From JAFNAG01 sp050011535 (GTDB taxonomy: Bacteria > Acidobacteriota > UBA6911): a stretch of 64,000 bases of DNA. The DNA lies in NCBI GenBank assembly GCA_050011535.1, contig JBEKIX010000004.1:1-64000 (forward strand), written 5' to 3'. The number at the start of each line of letters is the position of its first letter. Position 1 is the first letter of the stretch. This document shows, piece by piece, positions 24,592 to 34,670 of this stretch. The translations under genes were made by a program, and so were the position numbers. A model generated the notes under the pieces. That model was not told the origin of the DNA and did not search any database. It was given only the letters and a program-made list of their open reading frames with translations.

Positions 24592-27500
24592 TTGAATATT
24601 TCAGAAGTTTTCATTCGGCGGCCCATCGCCACAAGCCTGCTCATGCTGGCGATTGCGCTGTTTGGCGTGCTCGCGTACCGCGCACTCCCGGTCAGCGATA
24701 TGCCGAATGTCGATTACCCCACCCTGAGCGTAAGCGCCGGTTTGTCCGGCGGCAATCCCGACACCATGGCCTCGGCGGTTGCAACCCCGCTCGAGCGACA
24801 ATTCACTACGATTGCCGGCATCGATTCCATGATCTCGTCGAACTCCCAGAGTTCGTCGCAGATAACTCTCCAGTTCGACCTGAATCGCAACATTGATGGC
24901 GCTGCCGTGGATGTCGAGACGGCAATCAGCGAGGCGATGCCGCTGCTTCCGGCGGGAATGCCCGCGCCGCCATCTTTCCGCAAGAGCAATCCGGCCAGTT
25001 CCCCGATCCTGGTTCTTGCTTTAACCTCGCCGACACTGCCGCTTTGGGTGCTGGACGACTACGCGGAGATTACGATCGCGCAGTCGATTTCGATGGTGAA
25101 CGGCGTTGCTGAAGTAACCATCCAGGGCGCTCAGAAATACGCCGTGCGCGCCCAAGTGGATCCCGAAAAGCTGAACGCCAAGGACATCGGGATCGATGAA
25201 GTGGACGCAGCGCTCCGGAGCTGGAACGTCAACATCCCGACCGGCACGCTCTATGGACCACATGAAGCCTACAACATCAGGGCCACGGGCCAGCTGATGG
25301 ACGCTGCGGCCTTTCGGCCGATGGTAATCACGTATCGAAACGGCAGACCGGTACGGCTCGAGGATGTCGCGAACGTCATCGACAGCGTGGAAAACAACAA
25401 GAACGCCTCCTGGTTTGTCACCAAGCAGGACAGCCCACGAGCGATTAGCCTGATGGTGATGAGACAGCCGGGAAGCAACGTAATCGAAGTCACCGATGCG
25501 GTCAAAAAGCTGCTGCCCTCGTTCCAGACGCAGCTGCCTCCAGCCGTGAAACTGTTTGTTCGCGGCGACCTTTCCAAGAACATACGGCAGGCCTTTGGCG
25601 ACATCAAGATGACGATGGCCGTCACCCTAGGCCTCGTGATTCTGGTGATCTTCCTCTTCCTGCGCAACGCGTCCGCCACCATGATTCCCAGCATGGCCTT
25701 ACCCCTGTCTATTCTGGGCACGTTCTCCGTGATGTACCTGCTGGACTTCACACTGGACAACATGTCCATGATGGCGTTGATCCTGTGCATTGGGTTTGTG
25801 GTGGACGACGCGATCGTCATGCTGGAGAACATCGTCCGCCATATGGAGAAGGGTGAAAAACCCCTGCAGGCGGCGCTGAACGGCTCTAAGGAAATCGGGT
25901 TCACGATCGTATCCATGACCCTTTCGCTGGCGGCCGTCTTTATCCCCGTCCTATTCATGAGCGGAATCCTGGGCCGGCTGTTCCGCGAGTTTGCCGTGAC
26001 GATCACCGTAGCAATCCTGGCTTCCGGAATCGTTTCCATCACACTGACGCCGATGCTGTGCAGCCGCTTCCTGCGCCCGCCTGACGAGGCACGGCAGCAT
26101 AAGCGCGGGTTGTATCACTTCATGTTCCACGCTTATGACGTCAGCCTCAACTGGGTTCTCAGGCATCGTCCCGTCATGATAGGGGTTTTTGGTGCCGTTC
26201 TTGCGCTTACTGCGTATCTCTTCTACATCGTGCCCAAAGGGTTCATTCCGGACACCGACAACGATCAACTGTCTGCCACGACCGAGGCCGCCCAAGGGAC
26301 GTCCTACTATCAAATGGTGCAATATCAGCAAAAGGTCACGGACATTCTGCGCCAGGATCCTGATATCGAGTCGATGATTTCAAGCGTCAGCAATTCCAAC
26401 ACGGCCCGCATCCAGATTCAGTTGAGGCCCAGGCGTGAGCGTGTTGCCACAGTCAACCAGATCGCTGAGAGGCTGCGGCCGAAGGTAAGCCGGTTGGTAG
26501 GAATTCGGGTTTTTCTCACGGTGCCCGCCGCGATCCGGATTGGCGGCCGCCAATCGAAAAGTTCCTACGACTTTACCGTACAGGGTCCGGACACGGACGT
26601 GCTGTACCGCGAGTCGGCAAAGCTCGAGCAGGAAATTGCCCGACTGCCGATGCTGCAGGACGTCACGACGGACCTGCAGATCAAGACTCCGCGAGTGAAC
26701 GTGGAGTTCGACCGCGATAAGGCCGCTGCCCTACACCTCAACGCCTCTCAGGTCGAAAACGCGATGTATGATGCTTTCGGACCGCAATGGTCGTCCACCA
26801 TTTACGGGCCCACCAGTCAATACCGCGTGCTGCTGGAGATGCTGCCGAAATTCCAAGAACATGAGGATTATCTATCACTGCTCCAATTCAAGACCTCGGA
26901 CGGCCATCTCGTTCCTCTGAGCACTTTTGCTCACATGAGAAATGACGCGGGACCCCAAACCATCAACCACTCTGGACAGCTTCCTTCGGTCACGATTTCC
27001 TTCAACCTCAGGCCGGGTGTGTCGCTCGGAGAGGCCACATCTCAGATCCAGGACGTCGCAAACCGCACGCTCCCAGACAATATGACGACCAGCTTCCAGG
27101 GGACGGCCAAGACCTTTCTGGACTCGCTGAACAATCTAGGTCTCCTCCTGGTGATCGCAATCATGGTGGTGTACATCGTTCTCGGCATGCTCTACGAAAG
27201 CTACGTGCATCCGATAACAATTCTGTCCGGCTTGCCGTCGGCGGGATTCGGCGCCCTCCTGACCTTGCTCGTGTTTCACGTGGATTTGAATATTTACGCG
27301 TTTGTGGGCCTGATCATGCTGATCGGCATCGTGAAGAAGAACGCGATCATGCAGATCGACTTCGCATTGGAGGCGGAACGCAAGGAAGGCAAGAGTCCGA
27401 CGGAGGCGATTTATGAGGGTTGCCTGATCCGTTTCCGACCAATCATGATGACCACCGCAGCAGCTCTGCTCGGGGGGATACCCATATCCCTTGGGTGGGG

Positions 27501-27678
27501 AGCCGGCGGCGAAGCGCGGCGGCCGTTGGGGCTCACGGTCGTGGGTGGTTTGTTGTTTTCACAATTGATCACGCTTTATCTCACTCCAGTTGTTTACACC
27601 TACATGGCGAAGATTCTGGAGATCTCGAAGAAACGGAAACGACAAGTGCCATTGCCCGCAGCTGCTGCGGCAAGGTAA
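24592..27678 (+). CDS. RND efflux transporter, inner membrane (first, MdtB-like)
   Basis: A 1028-residue proton-driven HAE1-family pump of the inner membrane. Twelve membrane segments are expected. Recognisable are TM1 (RRPIATSLLMLAIALFGVLAYRALPVSD), the first periplasmic loop, and the TM4 motif GFVVDDAIVMLENI with the two Asp of the proton relay. Also seen are the PMT-type AVFIPVLFMSGILGRLFREF and the repeat halves near residues 345 and 865. It starts with TTG 11 bases after the adaptor stop, following AAGGTAG. It is similar over its full length to the next gene, suggesting an MdtBC-type hetero-trimer. No TolC homologue follows. Drug or metabolite substrates cannot be read. Confidence 0.93.
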   Translation: MNISEVFIRRPIATSLLMLAIALFGVLAYRALPVSDMPNVDYPTLSVSAGLSGGNPDTMASAVATPLERQFTTIAGIDSMISSNSQSSSQITLQFDLNRNIDGAAVDVETAISEAMPLLPAGMPAPPSFRKSNPASSPILVLALTSPTLPLWVLDDYAEITIAQSISMVNGVAEVTIQGAQKYAVRAQVDPEKLNAKDIGIDEVDAALRSWNVNIPTGTLYGPHEAYNIRATGQLMDAAAFRPMVITYRNGRPVRLEDVANVIDSVENNKNASWFVTKQDSPRAISLMVMRQPGSNVIEVTDAVKKLLPSFQTQLPPAVKLFVRGDLSKNIRQAFGDIKMTMAVTLGLVILVIFLFLRNASATMIPSMALPLSILGTFSVMYLLDFTLDNMSMMALILCIGFVVDDAIVMLENIVRHMEKGEKPLQAALNGSKEIGFTIVSMTLSLAAVFIPVLFMSGILGRLFREFAVTITVAILASGIVSITLTPMLCSRFLRPPDEARQHKRGLYHFMFHAYDVSLNWVLRHRPVMIGVFGAVLALTAYLFYIVPKGFIPDTDNDQLSATTEAAQGTSYYQMVQYQQKVTDILRQDPDIESMISSVSNSNTARIQIQLRPRRERVATVNQIAERLRPKVSRLVGIRVFLTVPAAIRIGGRQSKSSYDFTVQGPDTDVLYRESAKLEQEIARLPMLQDVTTDLQIKTPRVNVEFDRDKAAALHLNASQVENAMYDAFGPQWSSTIYGPTSQYRVLLEMLPKFQEHEDYLSLLQFKTSDGHLVPLSTFAHMRNDAGPQTINHSGQLPSVTISFNLRPGVSLGEATSQIQDVANRTLPDNMTTSFQGTAKTFLDSLNNLGLLLVIAIMVVYIVLGMLYESYVHPITILSGLPSAGFGALLTLLVFHVDLNIYAFVGLIMLIGIVKKNAIMQIDFALEAERKEGKSPTEAIYEGCLIRFRPIMMTTAAALLGGIPISLGWGAGGEARRPLGLTVVGGLLFSQLITLYLTPVVYTYMAKILEISKKRKRQVPLPAAAAAR

Positions 27679-27699
27679 GGCTAGCTGAGGTGTCGAGAA

Positions 27700-30600
27700 A
27701 TGAATATTTCCCAGGGGTTCATCGAGCGCCCGATTGCCACGAGCCTGCTCATGCTGGCGATCGCGCTCTTTGGGATGGTGGCATATCGGTCGCTGGCCGT
27801 GAGCGATCTTCCTAATGTAGATCTTCCCACGCTTCTCGTGACGGCAAGCCTTCCGGGGGCGGGCCCCGAGACCATGGCCGCCGCGGTTGCCACCCCTTTG
27901 GAGAATCAATTCTCGATGATCGCGGGGCTGAATGCGATGACGTCCACGAATTCGCTCGGCTCCACGCAGATCACGCTCGAATTCGATCTGAGCCGCAACC
28001 TGGATGGCGCCGCTGTGGATGTGCAGGCTGCCATCACACAGGCCGGGCGTCTGCTGCCTCAAGGGATGCCGGCGCCGCCGACTTTCACCAAGGTCAACCC
28101 TGCGGATCAGCCGATCCTCTACCTGACCCTGACTTCGCCGACGCTGCCGCTCTATACGCTTGATGAATACGCCGAAACACGGGTTGCCCAGCGCATATCC
28201 CAGATCAGCGGCGTCGCGCAGGTGCAGGTTCTTGGCGCCCAGAAATATGCTGTTCATGTACAGATGGATCCTCACGCGCTGGCTGCCAAACAGATCGGAA
28301 TCGATGAAATCGAAACCGCGCTCAAGAGCTGGAACGTAAATGTGCCGACAGGCTCCATCATCGGGCCGCAGCGCGCGTTCACGCTCCAGGCGAGTGGCCA
28401 GCTCATGAACGCCGAGGCCTACCGGCCTCTGGTGGTCAGCTACCGCAAAGGCGCACCGGTGCATTTGGAAGATCTAGGTTACGTGATCGACAGCGTTGAG
28501 GACGACAAGACCGCGTCGTGGTACTACAAGTCAGGAGGGAGCCTGCGGGCGATTGTTCTGGGCATTCAACGTCAGCCGGGGACCAACACGATCGAAGTCA
28601 CCGACGGCATCAAAAAGCTTCTGCCGACGTTTAAAGCGGAATTGCCGCCGTCGGTCACGATGGACATTCTTTATGACCGGTCCGACACAATCCGCGCGTC
28701 CTATCACGATGTCCAGTTTACGATGGCCCTGACGCTCGGCCTGGTTGTGATGGTGATCTTTCTTTTCCTGCGCAACGTCTCCGCAACGACCATCCCGAGC
28801 CTGGCACTGCCATTTTCCATCATCGGCACCTTTGCCGTCATGTATCTGCTGAATTACAGCCTGGACAATCTGTCGATGATGGCCTTGATCTTGTCGGTCG
28901 GGTTCGTCGTGGATGACGCGATCGTCATGCTAGAAAACATCTTCCGGCACATGGAAATGGGTGAGAGCGCTCTTCATGCGGCTTTGGAAGGATCCAGGGA
29001 GATAGGATTTACCATCGTATCCATGACTCTTTCCCTGGCGGCCGTATTCATTCCCGTGCTGTTCCTCGGAGGGGTTCTTGGGCGCCTGTTCAAAGAATTC
29101 GCGGTCACCATTTGTGTGGCCATCCTGATCTCCGGAGTCGTCTCCGTCACACTCACCCCGATGCTCTGCAGCCGGTTTCTGCGCCCTGCGCAAGAGCAGA
29201 GAAAGTCCTGGTTCTATCGCACAACTGAGCGCTTCTTCGACGGCATGCTCCACCTGTACGATGCCAGTTTGCAGGGCGTTCTCCGCCATCGGATGGCGAC
29301 GATGGTCTTTTTTGTCGCGGTCCTTGGGGCCACCGCCTATATGTTCGTCAAGATCCCCAAAGGATTTATTCCGGACCAGGACACGGATCAGCTTGCCGTG
29401 ACCACGGAAGCAGGGCAGGGCACTTCATACTATGAGATGGTGGATTACCAGAAACAGATTGCGGAGATAGTCAGCGCGGATCCCAACGTGGACTCACTTG
29501 TGTCGAGCGTGGGCGGGAATTCTGCGTCCACACTTGGCGGGCCCAATTTCGGCCAGCTCGTCGTGCATCTCAAGCCTCGCTCGGAGCGCGCACTCAACGT
29601 GAACGAGATCATCGAGGAAATGCGTCCCAAATTCGAAAATCTCGCAGGGATGAAAGTCTATCTTCAAAATCCGCCCACCATCCGGATCGGAGGCCAGGTA
29701 ACCAAGAGCCTCTACCAGTACACGCTGGAGTCACCGGACAAGCCGCTGCTGTATCAATCGGCCGAGGATCTCGAGCACGCTGTCGCGCAAATTCCGGGAC
29801 TGATGGATGTCACCAGCAACCTTGCGATCAACAACCCTCAGGTAAACGTGGCGATCAACCGCGAAAAAGCCGCGGCGCTGCAGGTGAGTGCTGACACGAT
29901 TGAGAACGCGTTATACGATGCTTACGGGCCGCGCTGGGTGTCCACGATTTATGCAGCGACCAACGAGTACAAGGTCCTTCTTGAACTCGAGCCGCGGTAT
30001 CAACAGGACCCGAAGGCATTATCAATGTTATATCTCAAATCTGGGCCGGGCGCCCTGGTTCCCATGGACACTCTTGCCAGGATAATCAGTGAGATGGGAC
30101 CGCAGACCATCAACCACTATGGGCAGTTGCCCGCCGTCACGATTTCCTTCAACCTCCAGCCTGGCGCCTCCCTCAGCGCGGCGGTTAGCCAGATTCAGGG
30201 CGTTTCCGACAAAATCTTGCCGCCCACCATCAGTGCGACTTTCCAGGGTGCGGCCAAGTCGTTTCAGAGTTCAATGTCGAATCTGGTGCTGCTTCTGGTT
30301 GTGGCGATCATGGTTGTATACATAGTTCTCGGGATCCTCTACGAGAGTTACATCCATCCTCTGACGATTCTTTCCGGATTGCCGTCTGCGGGCTTGGGCG
30401 CGCTGGTGACCTTGTTTCTGTTCCACCTGGACCTCAACATCTATGCTTTCGTCGGCCTGATCATGCTGATCGGCATCGTCGAGAAAAACGCGATTATGCA
30501 GATCGATTTTGCCTTGGACGCGGAACGACGGAAAGGTCTGCCGCCCCTCGAAGCCATCTACCAGGGTTGCCTCATCCGTTTTCGTCCGATCATGATGACG

Positions 30601-30822
30601 ACTATGTCGGCGCTTCTCGGCGCGGTTCCGATTGCGGTGGGGTACGGTGCCGGAGGCGAAGCGCGGCAACCTCTCGGACTCGCGGTTGTCGGCGGCCTTC
30701 TATTTTCTCAACTTGTAACTCTCTATCTTACCCCCGTGGTCTACACATACATGGCGGCTGCGCAACAGCGGTTCGGAACACACACGGCAAAAAAGCTCGA
30801 ACCTTCTCCATCGGCAGCGTGA
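27700..30822 (+). CDS. RND efflux transporter, inner membrane (second, MdtC-like)
   Basis: A 1040-residue paralogue of the preceding pump, starting 21 bases after it. It keeps the same landmarks: IERPIATSLLMLAIALFGMVAYRSLAVSD at the start, VDDAIVMLENIF with both TM4 Asp residues, and the second-half segment VVAIMVVYIVLGILYESYIHP. The periplasmic loops differ more than the membrane parts, as in MdtB/MdtC pairs where the two proteins form one trimer with divided tasks. The tail AAQQRFGTHTAKKLEPSPSAA is cytoplasmic. It closes the operon; 94 bases separate it from the dipeptidase, where a weak GC hairpin is possible. Confidence 0.93.
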   Translation: MNISQGFIERPIATSLLMLAIALFGMVAYRSLAVSDLPNVDLPTLLVTASLPGAGPETMAAAVATPLENQFSMIAGLNAMTSTNSLGSTQITLEFDLSRNLDGAAVDVQAAITQAGRLLPQGMPAPPTFTKVNPADQPILYLTLTSPTLPLYTLDEYAETRVAQRISQISGVAQVQVLGAQKYAVHVQMDPHALAAKQIGIDEIETALKSWNVNVPTGSIIGPQRAFTLQASGQLMNAEAYRPLVVSYRKGAPVHLEDLGYVIDSVEDDKTASWYYKSGGSLRAIVLGIQRQPGTNTIEVTDGIKKLLPTFKAELPPSVTMDILYDRSDTIRASYHDVQFTMALTLGLVVMVIFLFLRNVSATTIPSLALPFSIIGTFAVMYLLNYSLDNLSMMALILSVGFVVDDAIVMLENIFRHMEMGESALHAALEGSREIGFTIVSMTLSLAAVFIPVLFLGGVLGRLFKEFAVTICVAILISGVVSVTLTPMLCSRFLRPAQEQRKSWFYRTTERFFDGMLHLYDASLQGVLRHRMATMVFFVAVLGATAYMFVKIPKGFIPDQDTDQLAVTTEAGQGTSYYEMVDYQKQIAEIVSADPNVDSLVSSVGGNSASTLGGPNFGQLVVHLKPRSERALNVNEIIEEMRPKFENLAGMKVYLQNPPTIRIGGQVTKSLYQYTLESPDKPLLYQSAEDLEHAVAQIPGLMDVTSNLAINNPQVNVAINREKAAALQVSADTIENALYDAYGPRWVSTIYAATNEYKVLLELEPRYQQDPKALSMLYLKSGPGALVPMDTLARIISEMGPQTINHYGQLPAVTISFNLQPGASLSAAVSQIQGVSDKILPPTISATFQGAAKSFQSSMSNLVLLLVVAIMVVYIVLGILYESYIHPLTILSGLPSAGLGALVTLFLFHLDLNIYAFVGLIMLIGIVEKNAIMQIDFALDAERRKGLPPLEAIYQGCLIRFRPIMMTTMSALLGAVPIAVGYGAGGEARQPLGLAVVGGLLFSQLVTLYLTPVVYTYMAAAQQRFGTHTAKKLEPSPSAA

Positions 30823-30916
30823 ACATCGCAGGAGACCCCGGCGGCGCAATTTCATCTATACGCCGCTTGACCTGAGGCTCTAACCTGCTATTCTGCCGGT
30901 ATCTCGGAGGTTCATT

Positions 30917-32197
30917 ATGTTTCGTGTCATCGCCGCCGCGGTAGTCGTACTATTCTTCCTGACGAACATATACCGGATCGATGGCAGCACTCCATCGCAG
31001 ACAAACCCGGACCCACTCCAGAGAGCGCGGACGCTGCAAAGCCGCTTCCCTTTGATCGATGGGCACAATGACCTGCCCTGGGCGTTGCGCGAAAAGTTCG
31101 AACGGGACTTTTCCAGAATCGATCTCAGGAAGCCGCAGCCTCAACTCATGACCGACATCCCCCGTTTGCGCGAAGGGGGCGTGGGCGCGCAATTTTGGTC
31201 AGTCTATGTTCCGGTGGACATGCAGGGGAAAGAGGCGGTGCGCGTCACGATGGAAGAGATCGACACGGTCTACAGATTGGTCCGCGGCTATCCGGATGTG
31301 TTCGAGATGGCAACCACCGCCGATGACATCGAGCGCATCCATCGCTCCGGCAAAATCGCGTCGCTGATCGGCATGGAAGGAGGGCACTCCATTGACAGTT
31401 CCCTCGCGACCCTGCGAATGTTTTACAGGCTCGGCGCCCGGTACATGACCCTGACCCACTCCTCCAACACTCCCTGGGCTGATTCGGCCACCGATACTCC
31501 CAAAGTGAACGGCCTGTCGGCATTCGGCAAGGCAGTCGTTCGGGAAATGAACTGGCTCGGCATGCTCGTCGACCTTGCCCATGTGTCACCGGCCACGATG
31601 AACGCCGCGCTGGATGCGAGCCGCGCGCCCGTGATTTTCTCGCACTCCTCGGCCAGGGCATTGTGCGACATCGCGCGCAACGTGCCTGATGAAGTGCTCC
31701 AACGGCTGCCCAGGAACGGCGGCGTGGTGATGGTCAGCTTTGTGCCGGGGTTCACATCCGAAGCCGTGCGTGTGTACGAACTGAAACGTGATCAGGAATC
31801 CAAGAGGCTTGCTGCCCTGAGGGGGAGTACCGAAAAGACCGTGCAGGATGGGCTCGCGAAATGGGACCGCGCAAATCCGGCCCCTCGCGCCACTCTGGCG
31901 CAGGTTGCCGACCATATTGACCACATCCGCAAGGCTGCGGGATTGGATCACGTCGGAATTGGATCCGACTTCGACGGGATCACCAGCACTGTGGCTGGGC
32001 TCGAAGACGTGTCGAAGTTTCCTGGTTTGACGGCGGAACTGATGCGACGCGGCTATGCCGATGCGGATATCGGCAAGATTCTGGGCGGCAACCTCCTTCG
32101 GGTCATGAGACAGGTGGAAGCAGTCGCGGCGCAAATGCAGAAGGAGGGTGGTCCGAGCGACGCGCGCATCGAAACTCTCGACAAACGCCAGGAATAG
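30917..32197 (+). CDS. Membrane-type dipeptidase, peptidase family M19
   Basis: A 426-residue zinc dipeptidase exported by an N-terminal signal (FRVIAAAVVVLFFLTNIYRIDG). The family's metal sites are visible: HxD in IDGHNDLPWAL, the bridging Glu in GMEGGHSI, the His of MTLTHSSNTPW, and the His of VIFSHSSARALC. The substrate-site GIGSDFDGI also matches. Family members hydrolyse dipeptides, including some with D-residues at the C-terminus, and serve peptide uptake or cell-wall recycling. CGGAGG is 6 bases from the ATG. The gene stands alone between the RND operon and a radical SAM gene, both on the same strand. Confidence 0.93.
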   Translation: MFRVIAAAVVVLFFLTNIYRIDGSTPSQTNPDPLQRARTLQSRFPLIDGHNDLPWALREKFERDFSRIDLRKPQPQLMTDIPRLREGGVGAQFWSVYVPVDMQGKEAVRVTMEEIDTVYRLVRGYPDVFEMATTADDIERIHRSGKIASLIGMEGGHSIDSSLATLRMFYRLGARYMTLTHSSNTPWADSATDTPKVNGLSAFGKAVVREMNWLGMLVDLAHVSPATMNAALDASRAPVIFSHSSARALCDIARNVPDEVLQRLPRNGGVVMVSFVPGFTSEAVRVYELKRDQESKRLAALRGSTEKTVQDGLAKWDRANPAPRATLAQVADHIDHIRKAAGLDHVGIGSDFDGITSTVAGLEDVSKFPGLTAELMRRGYADADIGKILGGNLLRVMRQVEAVAAQMQKEGGPSDARIETLDKRQE

Positions 32198-32309
32198 GGG
32201 CAGGCCCTTAATCAAAAGGAAAAATGTGATTTCCCTCCGCTTGCATCCTGGAATCTTCACGTCTTGGCGGTTACCATAAATCGGTTGCATGAAAGAAGAG
32301 TGTTGGAAG

Positions 32310-33296
32310 ATGGGTTTCGTTTTTGGCCCCTTGCCCTCGCGCAGATTGGGGCAATCACTCGGAGTCGATCCGCTGCCGCTGAAGATCTGCAACTGGAACT
32401 GCATCTATTGCCAGCTGGGACGAACCGTCCCGCTGACAAACGAGCGGCGCGAATATTTTCCGCGAGAGGACATTCTCGCCGATGTGCGGGAGGCTCTGCG
32501 TGCGCATAAACCGGGCGCCATTGATTGGGTGACCATCGTCGGCTCGGGCGAGACCACTCTTCACGCCGGCATCGGCTGGCTGATTCGCGAGATCAAGGGG
32601 CTGACCGCAATTCCGGTGTCCGTGATTACGAACGGATCACTGCTGTATCTTCCCGATGTACGGGAAGAGCTCAGGGCTGCCGATGCCGTGCTGTCCTCGC
32701 TCGCCGCCGGCAACGCGCGCCTCTACCGCCGAATCAACCGTCCGGCGGCGGGACTGGGATTCGAGCTGCTGGTGGAAGGATTGGTCACCTTTCGCCGGGA
32801 GTATCACGGCAAGCTCTGGATCGAAGTGATGCTCATGAAGGGTATCAACGACGGCGAGGGAGAGCTGAAAGAAATCGCAGCCCTGCTCGAACACATCGAA
32901 CCGGATCAAGTCCACATCGCGATTCCCAGCCGCCCGCCGGCGGAGCCTGATGTTCAGCGGCCGGACGACGGAGGCCTCGTGCGGGCAACCGCTATCCTAG
33001 GCGTCCGATCCCAGGTGATCCAGTCTTCCGGAGGCACATTCGACCTCTCGGGATACCAGAGTGTGGCAGAAGCCGTATTGGCCATAATTGGGCGCCATCC
33101 GATGGGTGAAGAAGAACTGCGGCGCACACTCGAGCGCTGGACTCCGGGCCAAGTGGAAGAAGCTCTGAAGGAGCTTGCCGCCACAGGTCAGGCTCAGGTC
33201 GTCGAGCGCTATGGCGAACGCTTCTGGAGCGCGGCAGCCTGTCATTATCCTGTGCTCAACTCCACGGGATGCTGCGGAGGCGGGGATCGGAATTAA
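32310..33296 (+). CDS. Radical SAM protein, COG0731-like
   Basis: A 328-residue radical SAM enzyme. The start GFVFGPLPSRRLGQSLGVDP is the family signature, and the SAM cluster motif is C27-x3-C31-x2-C34 (CNWNCIYC). The glycine motif IVGSGETTLH and the strand VSVITNGSLL follow. The C-terminal 80 residues form a winged-helix-like region (HPMGEEELRRTLERWTPGQVEEALKEL) and end with a Cys-rich tail (STGCCGGGD). The start is chosen at 32310 to match relatives; an ATG at 32289 is also in frame, and neither has a strong SD. The substrate is unknown; wybutosine synthesis is the archaeal precedent but does not fit bacteria. Confidence 0.82.
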   Translation: MGFVFGPLPSRRLGQSLGVDPLPLKICNWNCIYCQLGRTVPLTNERREYFPREDILADVREALRAHKPGAIDWVTIVGSGETTLHAGIGWLIREIKGLTAIPVSVITNGSLLYLPDVREELRAADAVLSSLAAGNARLYRRINRPAAGLGFELLVEGLVTFRREYHGKLWIEVMLMKGINDGEGELKEIAALLEHIEPDQVHIAIPSRPPAEPDVQRPDDGGLVRATAILGVRSQVIQSSGGTFDLSGYQSVAEAVLAIIGRHPMGEEELRRTLERWTPGQVEEALKELAATGQAQVVERYGERFWSAAACHYPVLNSTGCCGGGDRN

Positions 33297-33411
33297 CCGC
33301 AACATTTTCGCTCCTCTTTGATTTTCAGGCTGCAAATTGTCTCAGAATTCCCCCGAATCGCCGATAAGAGCATTGGGACTCTTATTTTTTAGTTGCGGAG
33401 CCGGCGACTAT

Positions 33412-34485
33412 ATGGGAAACGAGCTTATTGAGTTGGGCCTTTTCAAACGGCGCCCGGTGGATAGGGAGAGTTTCGTCGTCAGAATGGGGGCGTTATCAGG
33501 ACGGCTTTTCTCGCTGATGTCCGACATCGCGGTCGAAAGTGAAAGCCTGAAAACTTCGGAGTTCCGTTCGCAGCTTGAACGAACCCAGAATCAGCTTACG
33601 AAAGTCTCTGACGGCGACGTGATGGTAAGCGTTATACAAAAGGGCCTGGCGGTGTGTCAGGAGTTCTGCAGGAATTCCCGGGGGTACCTGCAGGAGCGAG
33701 AGGCCGAGATCCGGCAGGTCATCGACCTCCTGCGGGAGGCTCTCGGCACGCTTACCGGCGAAAGCGAAAACTTCAACCAGCGCCTCACTGAATCCACGAC
33801 CCGTTTCATACGCTTAAACGAGATCGAGGATCTGCGCGAGCTCAAGAAGCAGATCGCCGACGAAGTCAATCAACTTGCGCGCGTCGTCGCGGAAAAAAAG
33901 CAGCAAGACGAAATCCTCTACGCGAGCATGACAAAGCGCTTCGTTCATCTCCAGGAAAAGTTCAAGCAGACCGAGCAGGAAGTTTTTATCGATGCGTTGA
34001 CTCGCGTCGGCAATCGCAGAAGCACGGACCGAGCCATCAAACGCGCCATTATGGAAGCCGGCGGAAAACCGATAATCCTGGGCGTTCTGGATCTGGATGA
34101 CTTCAAAAAGATCAATGACGCTCACGGCCACCAGGTCGGCGATCAGGCACTTATCGGCGTTGCGGAAACGATCGGCAAGGAAATCCGTTCGAGTGACTTT
34201 TTCGGCCGTTATGGCGGCGATGAGTTTGTGCTCGTCTTTACCAATACGACCATGCTCCAGGCGGAGATGCGCTTTCAGCAACTTCGCGCCAAGATCGAAG
34301 CGTCAAGATTCGAGTTCATGGACGGTCAGATCAAGCGCAGTATAAACTGCACGGTCAGCTGCGGCCTGGCCGAGTCAATGCAGGGGGACTCAGCCGAAAC
34401 TCTGGTGAGGCGGGCCGACAAGGCTCTCTATGTCGCCAAGAGTCGCGGCAGAAACTGCGTGGTCGCCTGGGGAAGATCCATGTAA
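33412..34485 (+). CDS. Diguanylate cyclase (GGDEF) with coiled-coil N-terminus
   Basis: A 357-residue soluble enzyme making cyclic di-GMP. The last 165 residues are a GGDEF domain with an intact active site (RYGGDEF), the Mg-binding DLDDFKKIND, and an RxxD inhibitory site (RSSD) five residues upstream, so product inhibition is expected. The first 190 residues are mostly helical with a coiled coil, and show no membrane segment or known sensor. The ATG at 33412 is preferred: the upstream in-frame TTG (33337) would add an AT-rich, non-coding-looking stretch. GCGGAG lies 11 bases upstream. No phosphodiesterase is nearby. Confidence 0.88.
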   Translation: MGNELIELGLFKRRPVDRESFVVRMGALSGRLFSLMSDIAVESESLKTSEFRSQLERTQNQLTKVSDGDVMVSVIQKGLAVCQEFCRNSRGYLQEREAEIRQVIDLLREALGTLTGESENFNQRLTESTTRFIRLNEIEDLRELKKQIADEVNQLARVVAEKKQQDEILYASMTKRFVHLQEKFKQTEQEVFIDALTRVGNRRSTDRAIKRAIMEAGGKPIILGVLDLDDFKKINDAHGHQVGDQALIGVAETIGKEIRSSDFFGRYGGDEFVLVFTNTTMLQAEMRFQQLRAKIEASRFEFMDGQIKRSINCTVSCGLAESMQGDSAETLVRRADKALYVAKSRGRNCVVAWGRSM

Positions 34486-34670
34486 ATCCTGAGAGTGCTC
34501 TCCAGAAATCTTCACTACCCCCTGTCTTGCACAAGTGTTTTCAATCGCCCGACGTTGCGGGCATTTTGAGCGCTACCAGCTTCACATCACGAAGAATTCC
34601 AGACGCCATGGGAAGACGCCGGCAGCGCGGCGTTGCGTTTTGATGTCAAAGCCTATATAAAATCGATCCC

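Noticed and set aside
23318..30822. Reading the second RND pump as a recent duplicate or assembly artefact
   Set aside because: The two pumps differ throughout at the protein and DNA level, as expected of an old MdtBC-type pair.
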